From Streptomyces toyocaensis (GTDB lineage Bacteria; Actinomycetota; Actinomycetes; Streptomycetales; Streptomycetaceae), in the NCBI RefSeq assembly GCF_000725125.1, contig NZ_JFCB01000009.1, forward strand, positions 145,744 through 209,743: a stretch of DNA of 64,000 nt, read 5' to 3'. Positions 17,688 to 26,352 of this stretch are shown here, piece by piece. Under the pieces are notes generated by a model. That model saw only the letters and a list, made by a program, of their open reading frames with translations, ran no database searches and was not told the origin of the DNA. How positions within the stretch are numbered: position 1 is the first letter of the stretch; each line of letters starts with the position of its first letter. Position numbers and translations under genes: made by a program.

Positions 17688-18995
17688 TCACGCCTCCCGC
17701 GAGGCCAGCTCGATCACTGTGACGTCGGACGGGGCCCCCACCCGGGTGGGCGGCCCCCAGGCACCGGCACCCCGGCTGACGTACAGCTGCGTGTCACCGT
17801 AGCGATCGAGCCCAGCCAGCGTCGGATTCGCGCCGCGGGCGATCAGATTGCCGGGCCACAGCTGCCCCCCATGCGTATGGCCCGACAACTGCAGGTCCAC
17901 CCCATGGTCCACGGCCTGATGAATCTGCACGGGCTGATGTGCCATCAACACACACGCCCGCTCCCGGTCCCGGTCCCCCAGCGCCCGCGCGTAGTCCGGT
18001 CCCTGCCCCTCGTCCTCCCCGGCCAGGTCGTTGACCCCCGCCAGATCGAAGTGGGGCAGCTCCGTCCTCGCGTTCTCCAGCGGAGTCAGCCCGAGCCGCC
18101 GCACCTCGTCGACCCACTGCTCGGCCCCGGAGAAGTACTCGTGGTTGCCGGTGACGAAGAAGGAGCCATGACGCGCCCTCAGCCGCGCCAGCGGAGCCGC
18201 GGCCGGCCCCAGGTCCTTCACACTGCCGTCCACCAGGTCCCCGACGACCGCGATGAGGTCCGGCTGGGTCGAGTTGATCGTGTCCACGACCTTCTGCGCG
18301 AAGCCCCGCCCGAGCACCGGCCCCAGATGGATGTCGCTGACGACCGCGATCCGGAAACCGTGGGCCGCCCGGGGCAGCTTGGCCAGCGGCACGGTGACCC
18401 GCTTCACGCCCGGCCCGCGCAGCACCCCGTACGTACCGTGGCCGACGGTCCCCACGGCCGCCGCGGCGGCGGCCCCCGCGACCACACGGGAGACGAACAG
18501 ACGCCGGGACGGCCCCGAGGACGAGGCGGTCGCACCGGCGCCGTCCGGGTCGGCGGGGCCACCGTCCCCGCCCGCACCGGCACCCGGCGAACCGGACCCC
18601 GCGGGCGCCGCCCCCTGCCCGGCCGGTATGGGCTTCGGCTCCGCCGGGGCGCTCGCCGCCTCCGCCGTCCTCGCCCGCCGCTCCAGGACCCGGCGCAGCA
18701 CCGGCCGCACCAACTCACCCGCGAGCAGCCCCAGTAGCAGGTACAGGGACAGCCCCAGCCACAGGAACCCCGGCCAGGCGAGCACCTGCTGGAGCCAGAA
18801 GGGCGCCCCGCCGTTTCCGGCGAAGAAGGCGCCGAAGGCCAGCGCCCAGCCCCCGGCGATCAGCACCGCACCCGTGCGGCGCACCGCCCCCGGGCCCCGC
18901 GTGGTGTCCCGGAACAGGCGCCGCCACACGTACCAGTTCCCCGTGACCAGGACGGCCAGAACCAGCAGCGCGATGAGGACGAAGACGATGGCCAC
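17688..18995 (-). CDS. Membrane-bound calcineurin-like metallophosphoesterase
   Basis: 435 residues. Two to three N-terminal transmembrane helices (residues about 1-20, 42-60 and 70-92) are followed by a Pro/Gly linker and a further hydrophobic segment (about 168-190). The phosphoesterase domain begins at about 210. All metal motifs are present: SDIHLG (D221), GDLVDG, GNHEYF, AHQP and SGHTHGGQ. It belongs to the YaeI/YkoQ type, some of which act on lipid or nucleotide phosphates; the substrate here is unknown. The GTG at 18995 has GCAGGGA upstream. It follows the small membrane protein gene at 19018 by 22 bases, probably as one operon. Confidence 0.92.
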   Translation of the reverse strand: MAIVFVLIALLVLAVLVTGNWYVWRRLFRDTTRGPGAVRRTGAVLIAGGWALAFGAFFAGNGGAPFWLQQVLAWPGFLWLGLSLYLLLGLLAGELVRPVLRRVLERRARTAEAASAPAEPKPIPAGQGAAPAGSGSPGAGAGGDGGPADPDGAGATASSSGPSRRLFVSRVVAGAAAAAAVGTVGHGTYGVLRGPGVKRVTVPLAKLPRAAHGFRIAVVSDIHLGPVLGRGFAQKVVDTINSTQPDLIAVVGDLVDGSVKDLGPAAAPLARLRARHGSFFVTGNHEYFSGAEQWVDEVRRLGLTPLENARTELPHFDLAGVNDLAGEDEGQGPDYARALGDRDRERACVLMAHQPVQIHQAVDHGVDLQLSGHTHGGQLWPGNLIARGANPTLAGLDRYGDTQLYVSRGAGAWGPPTRVGAPSDVTVIELASREA

Positions 18996-19017
18996 GGTGC
19001 GGAGTCCCTGCTTTCCG

Positions 19018-19269
19018 TTACGACGTCGTGCGTGACGCCCGGCTCAGTGCGCGCAGCCCGCGCAACCCGATGCCGCCGATGACCGTCCCCCATACGAAGG
19101 ACGCGACGGCGAGCGTCAGATGAACGAAGAAGTAGGCCGTCGGATTCCCGTCGTCGAACGCGAGCCCGCTGCTGTCCTTGACCAGGTTCTTGACGAAAGT
19201 GATCCAGATGACCCAGCTCCACATCCCGAAGGCGAGCAGGAACCAGGAGACGGGACGGCTGAGTTTCAC
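19018..19269 (-). CDS. SCO4848 family small membrane protein
   Basis: 83 residues with two transmembrane helices (SWFLLAFGMWSWVIWITFV and AYFFVHLTLAVASFVWGTVIGGIGLRGL). The sequence and its place between a D-Ala-D-Ala carboxypeptidase gene and a metallophosphoesterase gene match the S. coelicolor protein SCO4848 as I remember it. GTG 19269 has GAAAGG upstream. The frame stays open far upstream because it is antisense to the carboxypeptidase gene, but those residues are not part of the protein. Function is unknown. Confidence 0.85.
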   Translation of the reverse strand: MKLSRPVSWFLLAFGMWSWVIWITFVKNLVKDSSGLAFDDGNPTAYFFVHLTLAVASFVWGTVIGGIGLRGLRALSRASRTTS

Positions 19270-19441
19270 CGGAACAGACCTTTCATCGCAGCGCCGGGCT
19301 CCCGCGGCCGGCCGGGGGTCCGGGGCGTGTCCCCCGGTTGAGCACGGCATGCCTCCAGTATCACCGGCCACTGTCCGGTTCCTTGCCCGGGGTGGCGACC
19401 GGGGCGGGACATCCCCGGATGTGGCATGTACCTTTCCGACC

Positions 19442-20716
19442 GTGCCCGCACCCAAGAACACCGTCCGGCGCTCACTGCTGGTCGCGTCCGCCGTCCTGCT
19501 GTCCACCGCGCTGACCGCGCCCGTCGCACTGGCGGCACCCAAGCCGTCGACGACCCCGTCGGCCACTCCCCCGGCGCGGATGTCGACGGTGGGTGGCGCC
19601 CGGCTCGGGCAGCCGGGGACGCAGGTCAACCTGGCGAGCGGAGTCCCGGTGCTGCCGAAGGGGCTGTCGGCCCGGTCCTGGATCGTCGCCGACGCCGAGT
19701 CCGGCGAGGTGCTCGCCGCGCACAACGCGCACTGGCGGCTGGCCCCGGCGAGCACGCTGAAGATGCTGTTCGCCGACACGCTGCTGCCGAAGTGGCCCAG
19801 GACGACGGAGCACACGGTGGAGGTCTCCGACCTGGCCGGTGTCGGGGCCGGTTCCAGCATGGTCGGGATCAAGGAGGAGGAGACGTACACGGTCCACGAC
19901 CTGTGGCTGGGCGTGTTCCTTCGCTCCGGCAACGACGCGGTGCACGTGCTGTCCGCCATGAACGGAGGCGTCGAGAACACCGTCGACGAGATGAACGAGC
20001 ACGCCGAGGAGCTCCAGGCCCTCGACACGTATGTGGTCAGCCCGGACGGCTACGACGCCGAGAGGCAGGTGTCGTCCGCGTACGACCTGACGCTGATCGC
20101 CCGCTCGGGGCTGCAGAAGAAGGACTTCCGGGAGTACGCCTCGACGGTGCGGGCGAAGTTCCCGGGCGGGACGAAGAAGAACAAGAAGGGCAAGAAGGTC
20201 CGCGGGTCCTTCGAGATCCAGAACACCAACCGGCTGCTGAGCGGTGACTCCGACGTGCCCGTCTACCAGGGCATAGCGGGTGTGAAGAACGGCAACACCA
20301 CCAACGCCGGGGCCACCTTCACCGGTGTCGCCGAGCAGGGCGGCAAGGTGCTGCTGGTCACCGTGATGAACCCGCAGAAGGACGAGTCGAACGAGGTCTA
20401 CAAGGAGACCGCGCGGCTGTTCGACTGGGGTTTCAAGGCGGCAGGCAAGGTCGAACCGGTCGGCGAGCTGGTGCCGCCGAGGAGCGCCGTCCGGGCCGGT
20501 GCCCGGCCGGGCCCGTCCGCCTCCCCCGGGGAGGCGGGTGTCGCCGGGGCCGGGTCGAAGCCGGTGGCGAGCGCCCCGACGGGCGGCGGCACCGACGGCA
20601 TGGGGGTCGCGCTGGGCATCGCGGGCGGGTTGCTGGTGCTGCTGGCGGGCGGCGGGTACCTGGTCAGCCGGCGCTGGCCGCTGCCGGACCTGGTGCGCCG
20701 CCGCTCGCGTCCGTGA
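19442..20716 (+). CDS. D-alanyl-D-alanine carboxypeptidase (class A low-mass PBP)
   Basis: 424 residues. Signal peptide at 8-32 (RRSLLVASAVLLSTALTAPVALAA), penicillin-binding catalytic domain, then a Pro/Ala linker and a C-terminal anchor helix (MGVALGIAGGLLVLLAGGGYLV). Active-site motifs are S104-TLK107, S162-G-N164 and K282-N-G284, the last in place of the usual KTG. It trims terminal D-Ala from peptidoglycan stems on the cell surface. GTG 19442 follows a TACCTT -10-like box by seven bases, so the mRNA may be leaderless. The last 53 bases overlap the convergent membrane-protein gene at 20664. Confidence 0.93.
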   Translation: MPAPKNTVRRSLLVASAVLLSTALTAPVALAAPKPSTTPSATPPARMSTVGGARLGQPGTQVNLASGVPVLPKGLSARSWIVADAESGEVLAAHNAHWRLAPASTLKMLFADTLLPKWPRTTEHTVEVSDLAGVGAGSSMVGIKEEETYTVHDLWLGVFLRSGNDAVHVLSAMNGGVENTVDEMNEHAEELQALDTYVVSPDGYDAERQVSSAYDLTLIARSGLQKKDFREYASTVRAKFPGGTKKNKKGKKVRGSFEIQNTNRLLSGDSDVPVYQGIAGVKNGNTTNAGATFTGVAEQGGKVLLVTVMNPQKDESNEVYKETARLFDWGFKAAGKVEPVGELVPPRSAVRAGARPGPSASPGEAGVAGAGSKPVASAPTGGGTDGMGVALGIAGGLLVLLAGGGYLVSRRWPLPDLVRRRSRP

Positions 20717-21581
20717 CCGCGGGCACCTCGTCCTGTTTGCTCCGCGTCGCCGTCCAGGCGGCGCAGAACAGGACCAGTTTGGACGTGAAGTTGATCCACA
20801 GCAGCAGGGCCACCGGGACGCCGAACGCGCCGTACATGCTCTTCGCGGCCACTCCCTGCATATAGCCGCTGAGCAGCAGCTTCAGCAGTTCGAAGCCGAC
20901 CGCGCCGGTGAGCGCGGCGACGATCAGCCGGTGCCGGGTGGGTTCCACGCCGGGCAGCAGGGTGAGGACGTACAGCAGGAGCAGGAAGTCGGCGCCCACG
21001 GCGACGGCGAACGCCGCGACGTGCAGGACGATCCCGCCCCAGCCGCCCTTCTCCAGCCCGATGGCGTCGCTGATCCGGCCGACCAGCGCGGAGGCGACGG
21101 TGGAGGCGACGAGGGTGACCAGGAGCGCGCCGCCGAGCCCGAGGAGGATGCCCGCGTCCTTGCCCTTGCGCACGACGGGGTTCTCCTCCTCGTCGGGCAG
21201 TTCCCACACCGCGCGCAGGCAGTCGCGCATCGCTCCGGCCCAGCTGATGCCGGTGAGGAGCAGGACGGCACCGGCGATGAGCCCGACGGTGCCGGCGTTC
21301 TGCACCAGGTCCTCGACGTTCAGCTGGTCGGAGATGCCGGGCACCTGGTCGGTGATGCTGTCCTGGAGGGTGTTCTGCTGGTCCTGGCTGAGCGTGGCGG
21401 CGCCGATCGTCGCGGCCACGGTGAGCAGCGGGAACAGCGCGACGAAGCTCCGGAACGTCATCGCGGCGGCCAGCCGCGTCCAGTGCACGCGGTCCAGACG
21501 CTCGTACGACCGCCACGCGTGCGTGAGCATCAGACGCGCCACCCACGGCCCCACACCCGGGAGCTTTTTCAGCCAGTCCAT
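20664..21581 (-). CDS. YihY/BrkB family inner-membrane protein
   Basis: 305 residues, six predicted transmembrane helices, with the family opening RLAAAMTFRSFVALFPLLTVAATIGAA and later ISWAGAMRDCLRAVWELPDEEENPV. The YihY/BrkB family was once called RNase BN by mistake; its true function is unknown, though transport has been suggested. ATG 21581 overlaps the last 13 bases of the GtrA gene, so it is the fourth gene of the PAP2-UbiA-GtrA-YihY operon. Its 3' end overlaps the convergent carboxypeptidase gene by 53 bases. Confidence 0.9.
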   Translation of the reverse strand: MDWLKKLPGVGPWVARLMLTHAWRSYERLDRVHWTRLAAAMTFRSFVALFPLLTVAATIGAATLSQDQQNTLQDSITDQVPGISDQLNVEDLVQNAGTVGLIAGAVLLLTGISWAGAMRDCLRAVWELPDEEENPVVRKGKDAGILLGLGGALLVTLVASTVASALVGRISDAIGLEKGGWGGIVLHVAAFAVAVGADFLLLLYVLTLLPGVEPTRHRLIVAALTGAVGFELLKLLLSGYMQGVAAKSMYGAFGVPVALLLWINFTSKLVLFCAAWTATRSKQDEVPAVTDASGGAPGPAAASAG

Positions 21582-22006
21582 GAGCCGACTCTGCCCGCGT
21601 TGCGGAAGACCAATGTCCTGGTGCCCCAGAACCGGACACCGGTGGCCAGCGCCATGCCGATCACCGCGCCGGACACGGTGTCCGCGCGTTGCGAGGTGAG
21701 GCCGAGCCCGTAGTGGCTGACGGCCAGGCAGAGCAGTTGCACGGCGGCGCCGGCGAGGTTGACCACGAAGAACATCGCGAAGGGGCGTGCCCCGCGCACG
21801 CGGGTGGTGCGGTAGGTGCCGTGGGCGTTGCCGGCGTAGGCGACCGCGCAGCCGGCGACGAAGGAGAGGGCCTTCGCGGTGAGCGGGCCGCAGCCGCCGG
21901 GGCCGCGCAGGTACGTGAAGAGGGCGAGGTCGACGGCGTAGGCGAGCAGACCGGCGGTGGCGAATCCGAGGAGTTCCCGCCGGTGCCGCAGCAGACGGTC
22001 TCTCAC
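21569..22006 (-). CDS. GtrA family membrane protein (Rv3789-like)
   Basis: 145 residues with four transmembrane helices: LLGFATAGLLAYAVDLALFTYL, AKALSFVAGCAVAYAGNAHGTY, FAMFFVVNLAGAAVQLLCLAVS and a final helix before GVRFWGTRTLVF. This is the GtrA layout. In mycobacteria the GtrA protein Rv3789 is encoded beside dprE1/dprE2 and has been linked to DPA export or recruitment of arabinosyltransferase. The same gene set here supports a like role by inference. GTG 22006 overlaps the UbiA stop as GTGA. Confidence 0.9.
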   Translation of the reverse strand: MRDRLLRHRRELLGFATAGLLAYAVDLALFTYLRGPGGCGPLTAKALSFVAGCAVAYAGNAHGTYRTTRVRGARPFAMFFVVNLAGAAVQLLCLAVSHYGLGLTSQRADTVSGAVIGMALATGVRFWGTRTLVFRNAGRVGSWTG

Positions 22007-22938
22007 CAGTCGGCCACCGCCGCGGCGTACATCGCCACCCACACCGCCCCGATGAGGGCGAGCGCGCGGTCGCCCAGCACCACGTCCTCGGGTTCACCGG
22101 CGGTCCCGCGGTCGGCGAAGACGGCGTAGCGCAGGACGGCGAGGACGAAGGCGACCACCGACAGCTGCCGCCAGGGCAGCACGCTGGTGTGCGGCACCCC
22201 GCCCTCCTCAAGGGCCCACAGGCAGTAGCCGAGGACGGCGACACCGGCGGCGAGCTGCCAGACGAAGCGGAGGTAGCCGGTGGTGTACTCGGTGAGCAGC
22301 GCGCGCGTGGCGCCGGCCGTGCCGGCCATCTGCACGGCCTCGGAGTAGCGCTTGGCCGCGACCATGAACAGCGCTCCGAACCCGGTCGTGATCAGGAACC
22401 AGCGCGAGAGCGGGATGCCGAGGGCGAGCCCGCCGATCACCGCGCGCATCACGAAGCCGGTGGTGACGACGACGAGGTCGACGACGAGGACGTGCTTCAG
22501 GATGAGGCAGTACGCCAGTTGCATGCCGAGGTAGGCGGTCAGCAGCGCGGCGACCTCGGGCGGGCACAGCCGGGCCGCGAGGACCGGGGCGAGGACGCCG
22601 AGGGTGATCCCGGTGGCGTAGGCGACCGGGACGGGGACCTGGCCGGCGGCGACCGGGCGGCGGCACTTGGTGGGGTGGGCGCGGTCGGCCGCGGCGTCGC
22701 GCGCGTCGTTGACCAGGTAGACGGCGGCGGCGCAGGCGGTGAACAGGACGAAGACCAGGGCGAGCCGGGTCAGGGCGTGGGCGGAGAACAGGTCGCCTGC
22801 GGCGGCCGGGGCGGCGATCACCAGGACGTTCTTGACCCACTGCTTGGGCCGCGCGGTCATGAGCAGGCCCCTGAGGAGGCCGCCCCCGCCGGACGGTGCG
22901 GCCTGCCGTCGGTCGGGGCGCTCGCGCAGCAGGGTCAC
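22003..22938 (-). CDS. Decaprenyl-phosphate phosphoribosyltransferase (UbiA family)
   Basis: 311 residues, about eight transmembrane helices. The key Asp motif is VYLVNDARDAAADRAHPTKCRRP (NDxxDxxxDRxHPxKxxRP), typical of the Rv3806c-type enzymes rather than of quinone prenyltransferases. RPKQWVKNVLV near the N-terminus is also diagnostic. It transfers 5-phosphoribose from PRPP to polyprenyl phosphate, the first membrane step of DPA synthesis. Both ends overlap its neighbours as GTGA (PAP2 gene upstream, GtrA gene downstream), so the operon is translationally coupled. Confidence 0.93.
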   Translation of the reverse strand: MTLLRERPDRRQAAPSGGGGLLRGLLMTARPKQWVKNVLVIAAPAAAGDLFSAHALTRLALVFVLFTACAAAVYLVNDARDAAADRAHPTKCRRPVAAGQVPVPVAYATGITLGVLAPVLAARLCPPEVAALLTAYLGMQLAYCLILKHVLVVDLVVVTTGFVMRAVIGGLALGIPLSRWFLITTGFGALFMVAAKRYSEAVQMAGTAGATRALLTEYTTGYLRFVWQLAAGVAVLGYCLWALEEGGVPHTSVLPWRQLSVVAFVLAVLRYAVFADRGTAGEPEDVVLGDRALALIGAVWVAMYAAAVADW

Positions 22939-23468
22939 GCGGGGCCTCCCGTCATCCAGCGGGCGCCGAGCCGGGCCGTCAGCGCGCCGAGGGCGGCGCC
23001 CGCCGCCACGTCCGAGGGGTAGTGGACGCCGGCCAGCAGACGGGAGACGCACACGGCGGCGGCCAGCGGCGGCACCGCGCGGGCGCCCAGCGCGCCGAAG
23101 GCGAAGGCGGCGGCCGTCGCCGAGGTGGCGTGCGAGCTGGGGAAGGAGTGCCGGCCGACCGTGCCGACGAGGGGTTCGACGTGGGCGGGGCGGGGGCGGC
23201 GCACGATCCGCTTGACGCCCATGCTGACGACGTGGGCGCCCGCGGTGAGCACGGTGCCGCGCAGCCAGGCGCCGCGCCGGGGGCGGTCCGCGACGGCTCC
23301 GGCGAGACCCGCCGCGAGCCACATCGCCCCGTGCTCCCCCGCCCACGACAGGACCCGCGCGGTGGCGCCCACGCGCGGGTCCGCGCCGCACGCTCTGAGC
23401 GCGGCGACGATGCGGTGGTCGAGGGCGTGGAGACCGCGGGGGTGCGGGAGGTCGTGGTGGTCGTCCAT
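22935..23468 (-). CDS. PAP2 phosphatase, probable decaprenylphosphoryl-5-phosphoribose phosphatase
   Basis: 177 residues. All three PAP2 signature parts are present: KRIVRRPRP, PSSHAT and SRLLAGVHYPSDV. With UbiA next in the operon it matches Rv3807c, which is thought to remove the 5-phosphate from decaprenylphosphoryl-5-phosphoribose. Start ATG 23468 is chosen because upstream codons to an alternative ATG at 23528 use A/T in the third position, unlike the gene body. Divergent from dprE1 across 133 bases. Confidence 0.9.
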   Translation of the reverse strand: MDDHHDLPHPRGLHALDHRIVAALRACGADPRVGATARVLSWAGEHGAMWLAAGLAGAVADRPRRGAWLRGTVLTAGAHVVSMGVKRIVRRPRPAHVEPLVGTVGRHSFPSSHATSATAAAFAFGALGARAVPPLAAAVCVSRLLAGVHYPSDVAAGAALGALTARLGARWMTGGPA

Positions 23469-23588
23469 GTGGACCCACTGTTCACCCCCGGCGGGCCGGA
23501 AATCCGCCGCTTTGGAGCGACATCCCATTAATCACCCGTTTCGGGGACGGGAGTGACGTTTCACATCTGATGATTCGCATAAGGGCGA

Positions 23589-23594
23589 TACGGT
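23589..23594 (+). promoter_or_regulatory. -10 box for a leaderless dprE1 mRNA
   Basis: TACGGT (within GATACGGT) ends seven bases before the ATG at 23602, with no ribosome site between. This fits a leaderless transcript. Confidence 0.55.
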
Positions 23595-23601
23595 CGCGGT
23601 C

Positions 23602-24957
23602 ATGCCTGCCGACACCGTTTCCGTCACGGGGTGGGGCCGCACGGCGCCCACCGCCGCCCGGCTGATCCGCCCACGGACGTACGAGGAGGCCGCCCTGGCC
23701 GTCCGGGAGTGCGGCTCCCGCGGGGGCATCGCGCGGGGCCTGGGACGGGCGTACGGGGACGCGGCGCAGAACGCGGGCGGCGCGGTGCTCGACATGACGG
23801 GCCTGGACCGGGTCCACGCGATCGACGCCGGCGGCGGGACGGTGCTGTGCGACGCGGGGGTCTCCCTGCACCGGCTGATGGAGGTGCTGCTGCCGCTCGG
23901 CTGGTTCGTGCCGGTGACGCCCGGCACGCGGTACGTGACGGTCGGCGGGGCGATCGGCGCCGACATCCACGGCAAGAACCACCACGTGTCCGGCTCCTTC
24001 TCCCGTCATGTGCTGTCCTTCGAACTGCTCACGGCCGACGGGCGGCTCGTCACGGTGGTGCCGGGCACGCCGCTGTTCGAGGCGACCGCCGGCGGCATGG
24101 GCCTGACCGGGGTGGTCCTCACCGCGACGATCCGGCTCCAGCAGGTCGAGACCTCCCTGATGTCGGTCGACACCGAACGCGCGACCGACCTCGACGACCT
24201 GATGGCCCGCCTCACCGCCACCGACCACCGCTACCGGTACTCGGTCGCCTGGATCGATCTGCTGGCCCGTGGCCGCTCCACCGGCCGGGCGGTGCTCACG
24301 CGGGGCGACCACGCGCCCCTGGACGCGCTGCCCCGCGGCACCCGCGCGCGCAGGGAGCCCCTGTCCTTCCGCACCTCGCGTCTCCCGGCCGCCCCCGCCT
24401 TCGTCCCCGAGGGCCTGCTCAGCCGCACCACCGTGGGGCTGTTCAACGAGTTCTGGTACCGCAGGGCGCCCCGCGCCCGGACCGGGCAGCTCCAGCGGAT
24501 CCCGGCCTTCTTCCACCCCCTGGACGGCGTGCCGCACTGGAACCGGGTCTACGGGCGGGGTGGCTTCGTGCAGTACCAGTTCGTCGTCGGGCACGGGAGG
24601 GAGGACGCGCTGCGCCGGATCGTGCGCCGGATCTCCGCACGGCGCTGCCCGTCCTTCCTGGCCGTCCTCAAACGCTTCGGCGAGGCCGACCCGGGCTGGC
24701 TGTCCTTCCCCGTGCCGGGCTGGACCCTGGCCCTGGACGTCCCGGCGTCGCTGCCCGGCCTCAGCGGCTTCCTCGACGAGCTCGACGAGGAGGTGGCCGG
24801 GGCGGGCGGGCGCGTCTACCTCGCCAAGGACTCCCGGCTGCGCCCGGAACTGCTCGCCGTCATGTACCCCCGCCTGGGCGACTTCCGCGCGCTGCGCGCC
24901 GAACTGGATCCGCGCGGGGTGTTCACCTCCGACCTGTCCCGCAGGCTCCACCTCTGA
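23602..24957 (+). CDS. dprE1: Decaprenylphospho-beta-D-ribofuranose 2-oxidase (DprE1)
   Basis: 451 residues. FAD-dependent VAO-type oxidase that oxidises the 2-OH of decaprenylphosphoryl ribose, first half of its epimerisation to arabinose. The FAD segment GIARGLGRAYGDAAQNAGG and the GADIHGKNHHVSGSF block match mycobacterial DprE1; the C-terminal AKDSRL contains the conserved active-site Lys (residue 409). The residue matching Cys387 of M. tuberculosis DprE1 is Ala377 in GWTLALDVP. It lies 32 bases upstream of dprE2 and divergent from the PAP2-UbiA-GtrA genes, forming one DPA-synthesis module. Confidence 0.93.
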   Translation: MPADTVSVTGWGRTAPTAARLIRPRTYEEAALAVRECGSRGGIARGLGRAYGDAAQNAGGAVLDMTGLDRVHAIDAGGGTVLCDAGVSLHRLMEVLLPLGWFVPVTPGTRYVTVGGAIGADIHGKNHHVSGSFSRHVLSFELLTADGRLVTVVPGTPLFEATAGGMGLTGVVLTATIRLQQVETSLMSVDTERATDLDDLMARLTATDHRYRYSVAWIDLLARGRSTGRAVLTRGDHAPLDALPRGTRARREPLSFRTSRLPAAPAFVPEGLLSRTTVGLFNEFWYRRAPRARTGQLQRIPAFFHPLDGVPHWNRVYGRGGFVQYQFVVGHGREDALRRIVRRISARRCPSFLAVLKRFGEADPGWLSFPVPGWTLALDVPASLPGLSGFLDELDEEVAGAGGRVYLAKDSRLRPELLAVMYPRLGDFRALRAELDPRGVFTSDLSRRLHL

Positions 24958-24989
24958 AACCGTCGACCCCGGCCCCCTGAGGAGCTGTC

Positions 24990-25745
24990 GTGAAGGACGC
25001 CTTCGGCCTCCCCCAGTCCCTGCTCGTCCTCGGCGGTACGTCCGAGATCGCGCTGGCCACCGCGCGGCGGCTGATCGCCCGCCGCACCCGCGCGGTGTGG
25101 CTGGCCGGCCGCCCCTCCCCGGGGCTGGACGAGGCCGCCGAGCAGCTGCGCGGTCTCGGCGCCGAGGTCCGCACCGTCGCCTTCGACGCGCTCGATCCCG
25201 CCGCCCACGAGGAGGCGCTCGGCAAGGTCTTCGCCGAGGGCGACGTCGACCTGGTGCTGCTCGCCTTCGGCACGCTGGGCGACCAGGCCCACGACGAGCG
25301 GGACCCGGAGGCCGCGGTACGGGTCGCGCAGACCAACTACACCGGCGCGGTCTCGGCGGGCCTGGTGTGCGCGGGCGCGCTCCAGGCGCAGGGGCACGGC
25401 TCGCTGGTGGTGCTGTCCTCGGTGGCGGGCGAGCGGGCCCGCCGCGCGAACTTCATCTACGGCTCCAGCAAGGCCGGCCTTGACGCCTTCGCCCAGGGGC
25501 TCGGCGACGCGCTGTACGGCACGGGCGTGCACGTCATGGTGGTACGCCCCGGCTTCGTCCGTACGCGGATGACGGCCGGGCTGCCCGAAGCGCCGCTGGC
25601 CACCACCCCCGAGGCGGTCGCGGCGGCCGTGGAGCTGGGGCTGCGGCGCCGCGCGGAGACGGTCTGGGTGCCGGGGGCGCTGCGGGTGGTGATGTCGGCG
25701 CTGCGGCACCTCCCGCGCGCGGTGTTCCGACGGCTGCCGGTCTGA
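24990..25745 (+). CDS. dprE2: Decaprenylphospho-beta-D-erythro-pentofuranosid-2-ulose 2-reductase (DprE2)
   Basis: 251 residues, short-chain dehydrogenase. The NAD(P) motif is LLVLGGTSEIALATARRL (GGTSEIA as in DprE2), with the catalytic Ser in VVLSSVAGERA and YGSSKAG supplying Tyr and Lys. It reduces the keto intermediate from DprE1 to decaprenylphosphoryl arabinose. GTG 24990 has TGAGGAG eight bases upstream. It follows dprE1 by 32 bases. The convergent gene at 25774 stops only 28 bases away. Confidence 0.93.
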   Translation: MKDAFGLPQSLLVLGGTSEIALATARRLIARRTRAVWLAGRPSPGLDEAAEQLRGLGAEVRTVAFDALDPAAHEEALGKVFAEGDVDLVLLAFGTLGDQAHDERDPEAAVRVAQTNYTGAVSAGLVCAGALQAQGHGSLVVLSSVAGERARRANFIYGSSKAGLDAFAQGLGDALYGTGVHVMVVRPGFVRTRMTAGLPEAPLATTPEAVAAAVELGLRRRAETVWVPGALRVVMSALRHLPRAVFRRLPV

Positions 25746-25773
25746 GCGCCGGCGCCGGTGTCCGGAGGGTGTC

Positions 25774-26352
25774 TCAGTGGGCGGAGACGGATCCGCGGTC
25801 CACGCTGCCGGCCTGCGGGGGCACCACCACGGAACCGAAGGGGAACTCGCGCAGCTTGCGCCACACCCCGTCGGCGCCCTGCTCGTAGAGGGCGAAGCCC
25901 GTGCACGGCCACGCGGCCTCGTAGCCGGCGAGCTCCTCGAAGGCGCGGTCCATGGCCGCCTCCTCGATGCCGTGCGCCACGGTGACGTGCGGGTGGTACG
26001 GGAACTGCAGCTCGCGGGCGACCGGCCCGGAGGCGTCCCGGACCTGCCTCTGCAGCCAGGTGCACGCCTCACCGCCCTCGACGACCCGGACGTACACCAC
26101 CGGCGACAGCGGACGGAAGGTGCCGGTGCCCGACAGCCGCATCGGGAACGGCCGGCCCGCCGTGGCGACCTCGCTCAGGTGCGCCTCGACGGCGGGCAGG
26201 TCGACGTCCTCGATCTCGGTCGGCGGCAGCAGGGTGACGTGGGTGGGGATGCCATGAGCCGCGGCGTCGCCGAAGCCCGCGCGCAGCTGCTGAAGCCGGC
26301 TGCCGTGAGGCTCCGGGACCGCGATCGACACACCGATCGTTACGGTCCCCAC
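25774..26352 (-). CDS. 2'-5' RNA ligase family protein (2H phosphoesterase fold)
   Basis: 192 residues. Two H-x-T/V motifs define the 2H fold: GIPTHVTLL and FPYHPHVTVAHG. The family includes the LigT-type 2'-5' RNA ligases and cyclic phosphodiesterases; the true substrate here is unknown. GTG 26352 is preceded by ACAGGAGAC with ideal spacing. It is 187 bases downstream of trpS in the same direction. Confidence 0.88.
   Translation of the reverse strand: MGTVTIGVSIAVPEPHGSRLQQLRAGFGDAAAHGIPTHVTLLPPTEIEDVDLPAVEAHLSEVATAGRPFPMRLSGTGTFRPLSPVVYVRVVEGGEACTWLQRQVRDASGPVARELQFPYHPHVTVAHGIEEAAMDRAFEELAGYEAAWPCTGFALYEQGADGVWRKLREFPFGSVVVPPQAGSVDRGSVSAH

Noticed and set aside
17473..17691. Possible remnant gene between the TetR and phosphoesterase genes
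   Set aside because: A short - strand frame has a vaguely membrane-like stretch but no ribosome site and no recognisable motif; it continues antisense into the TetR gene.
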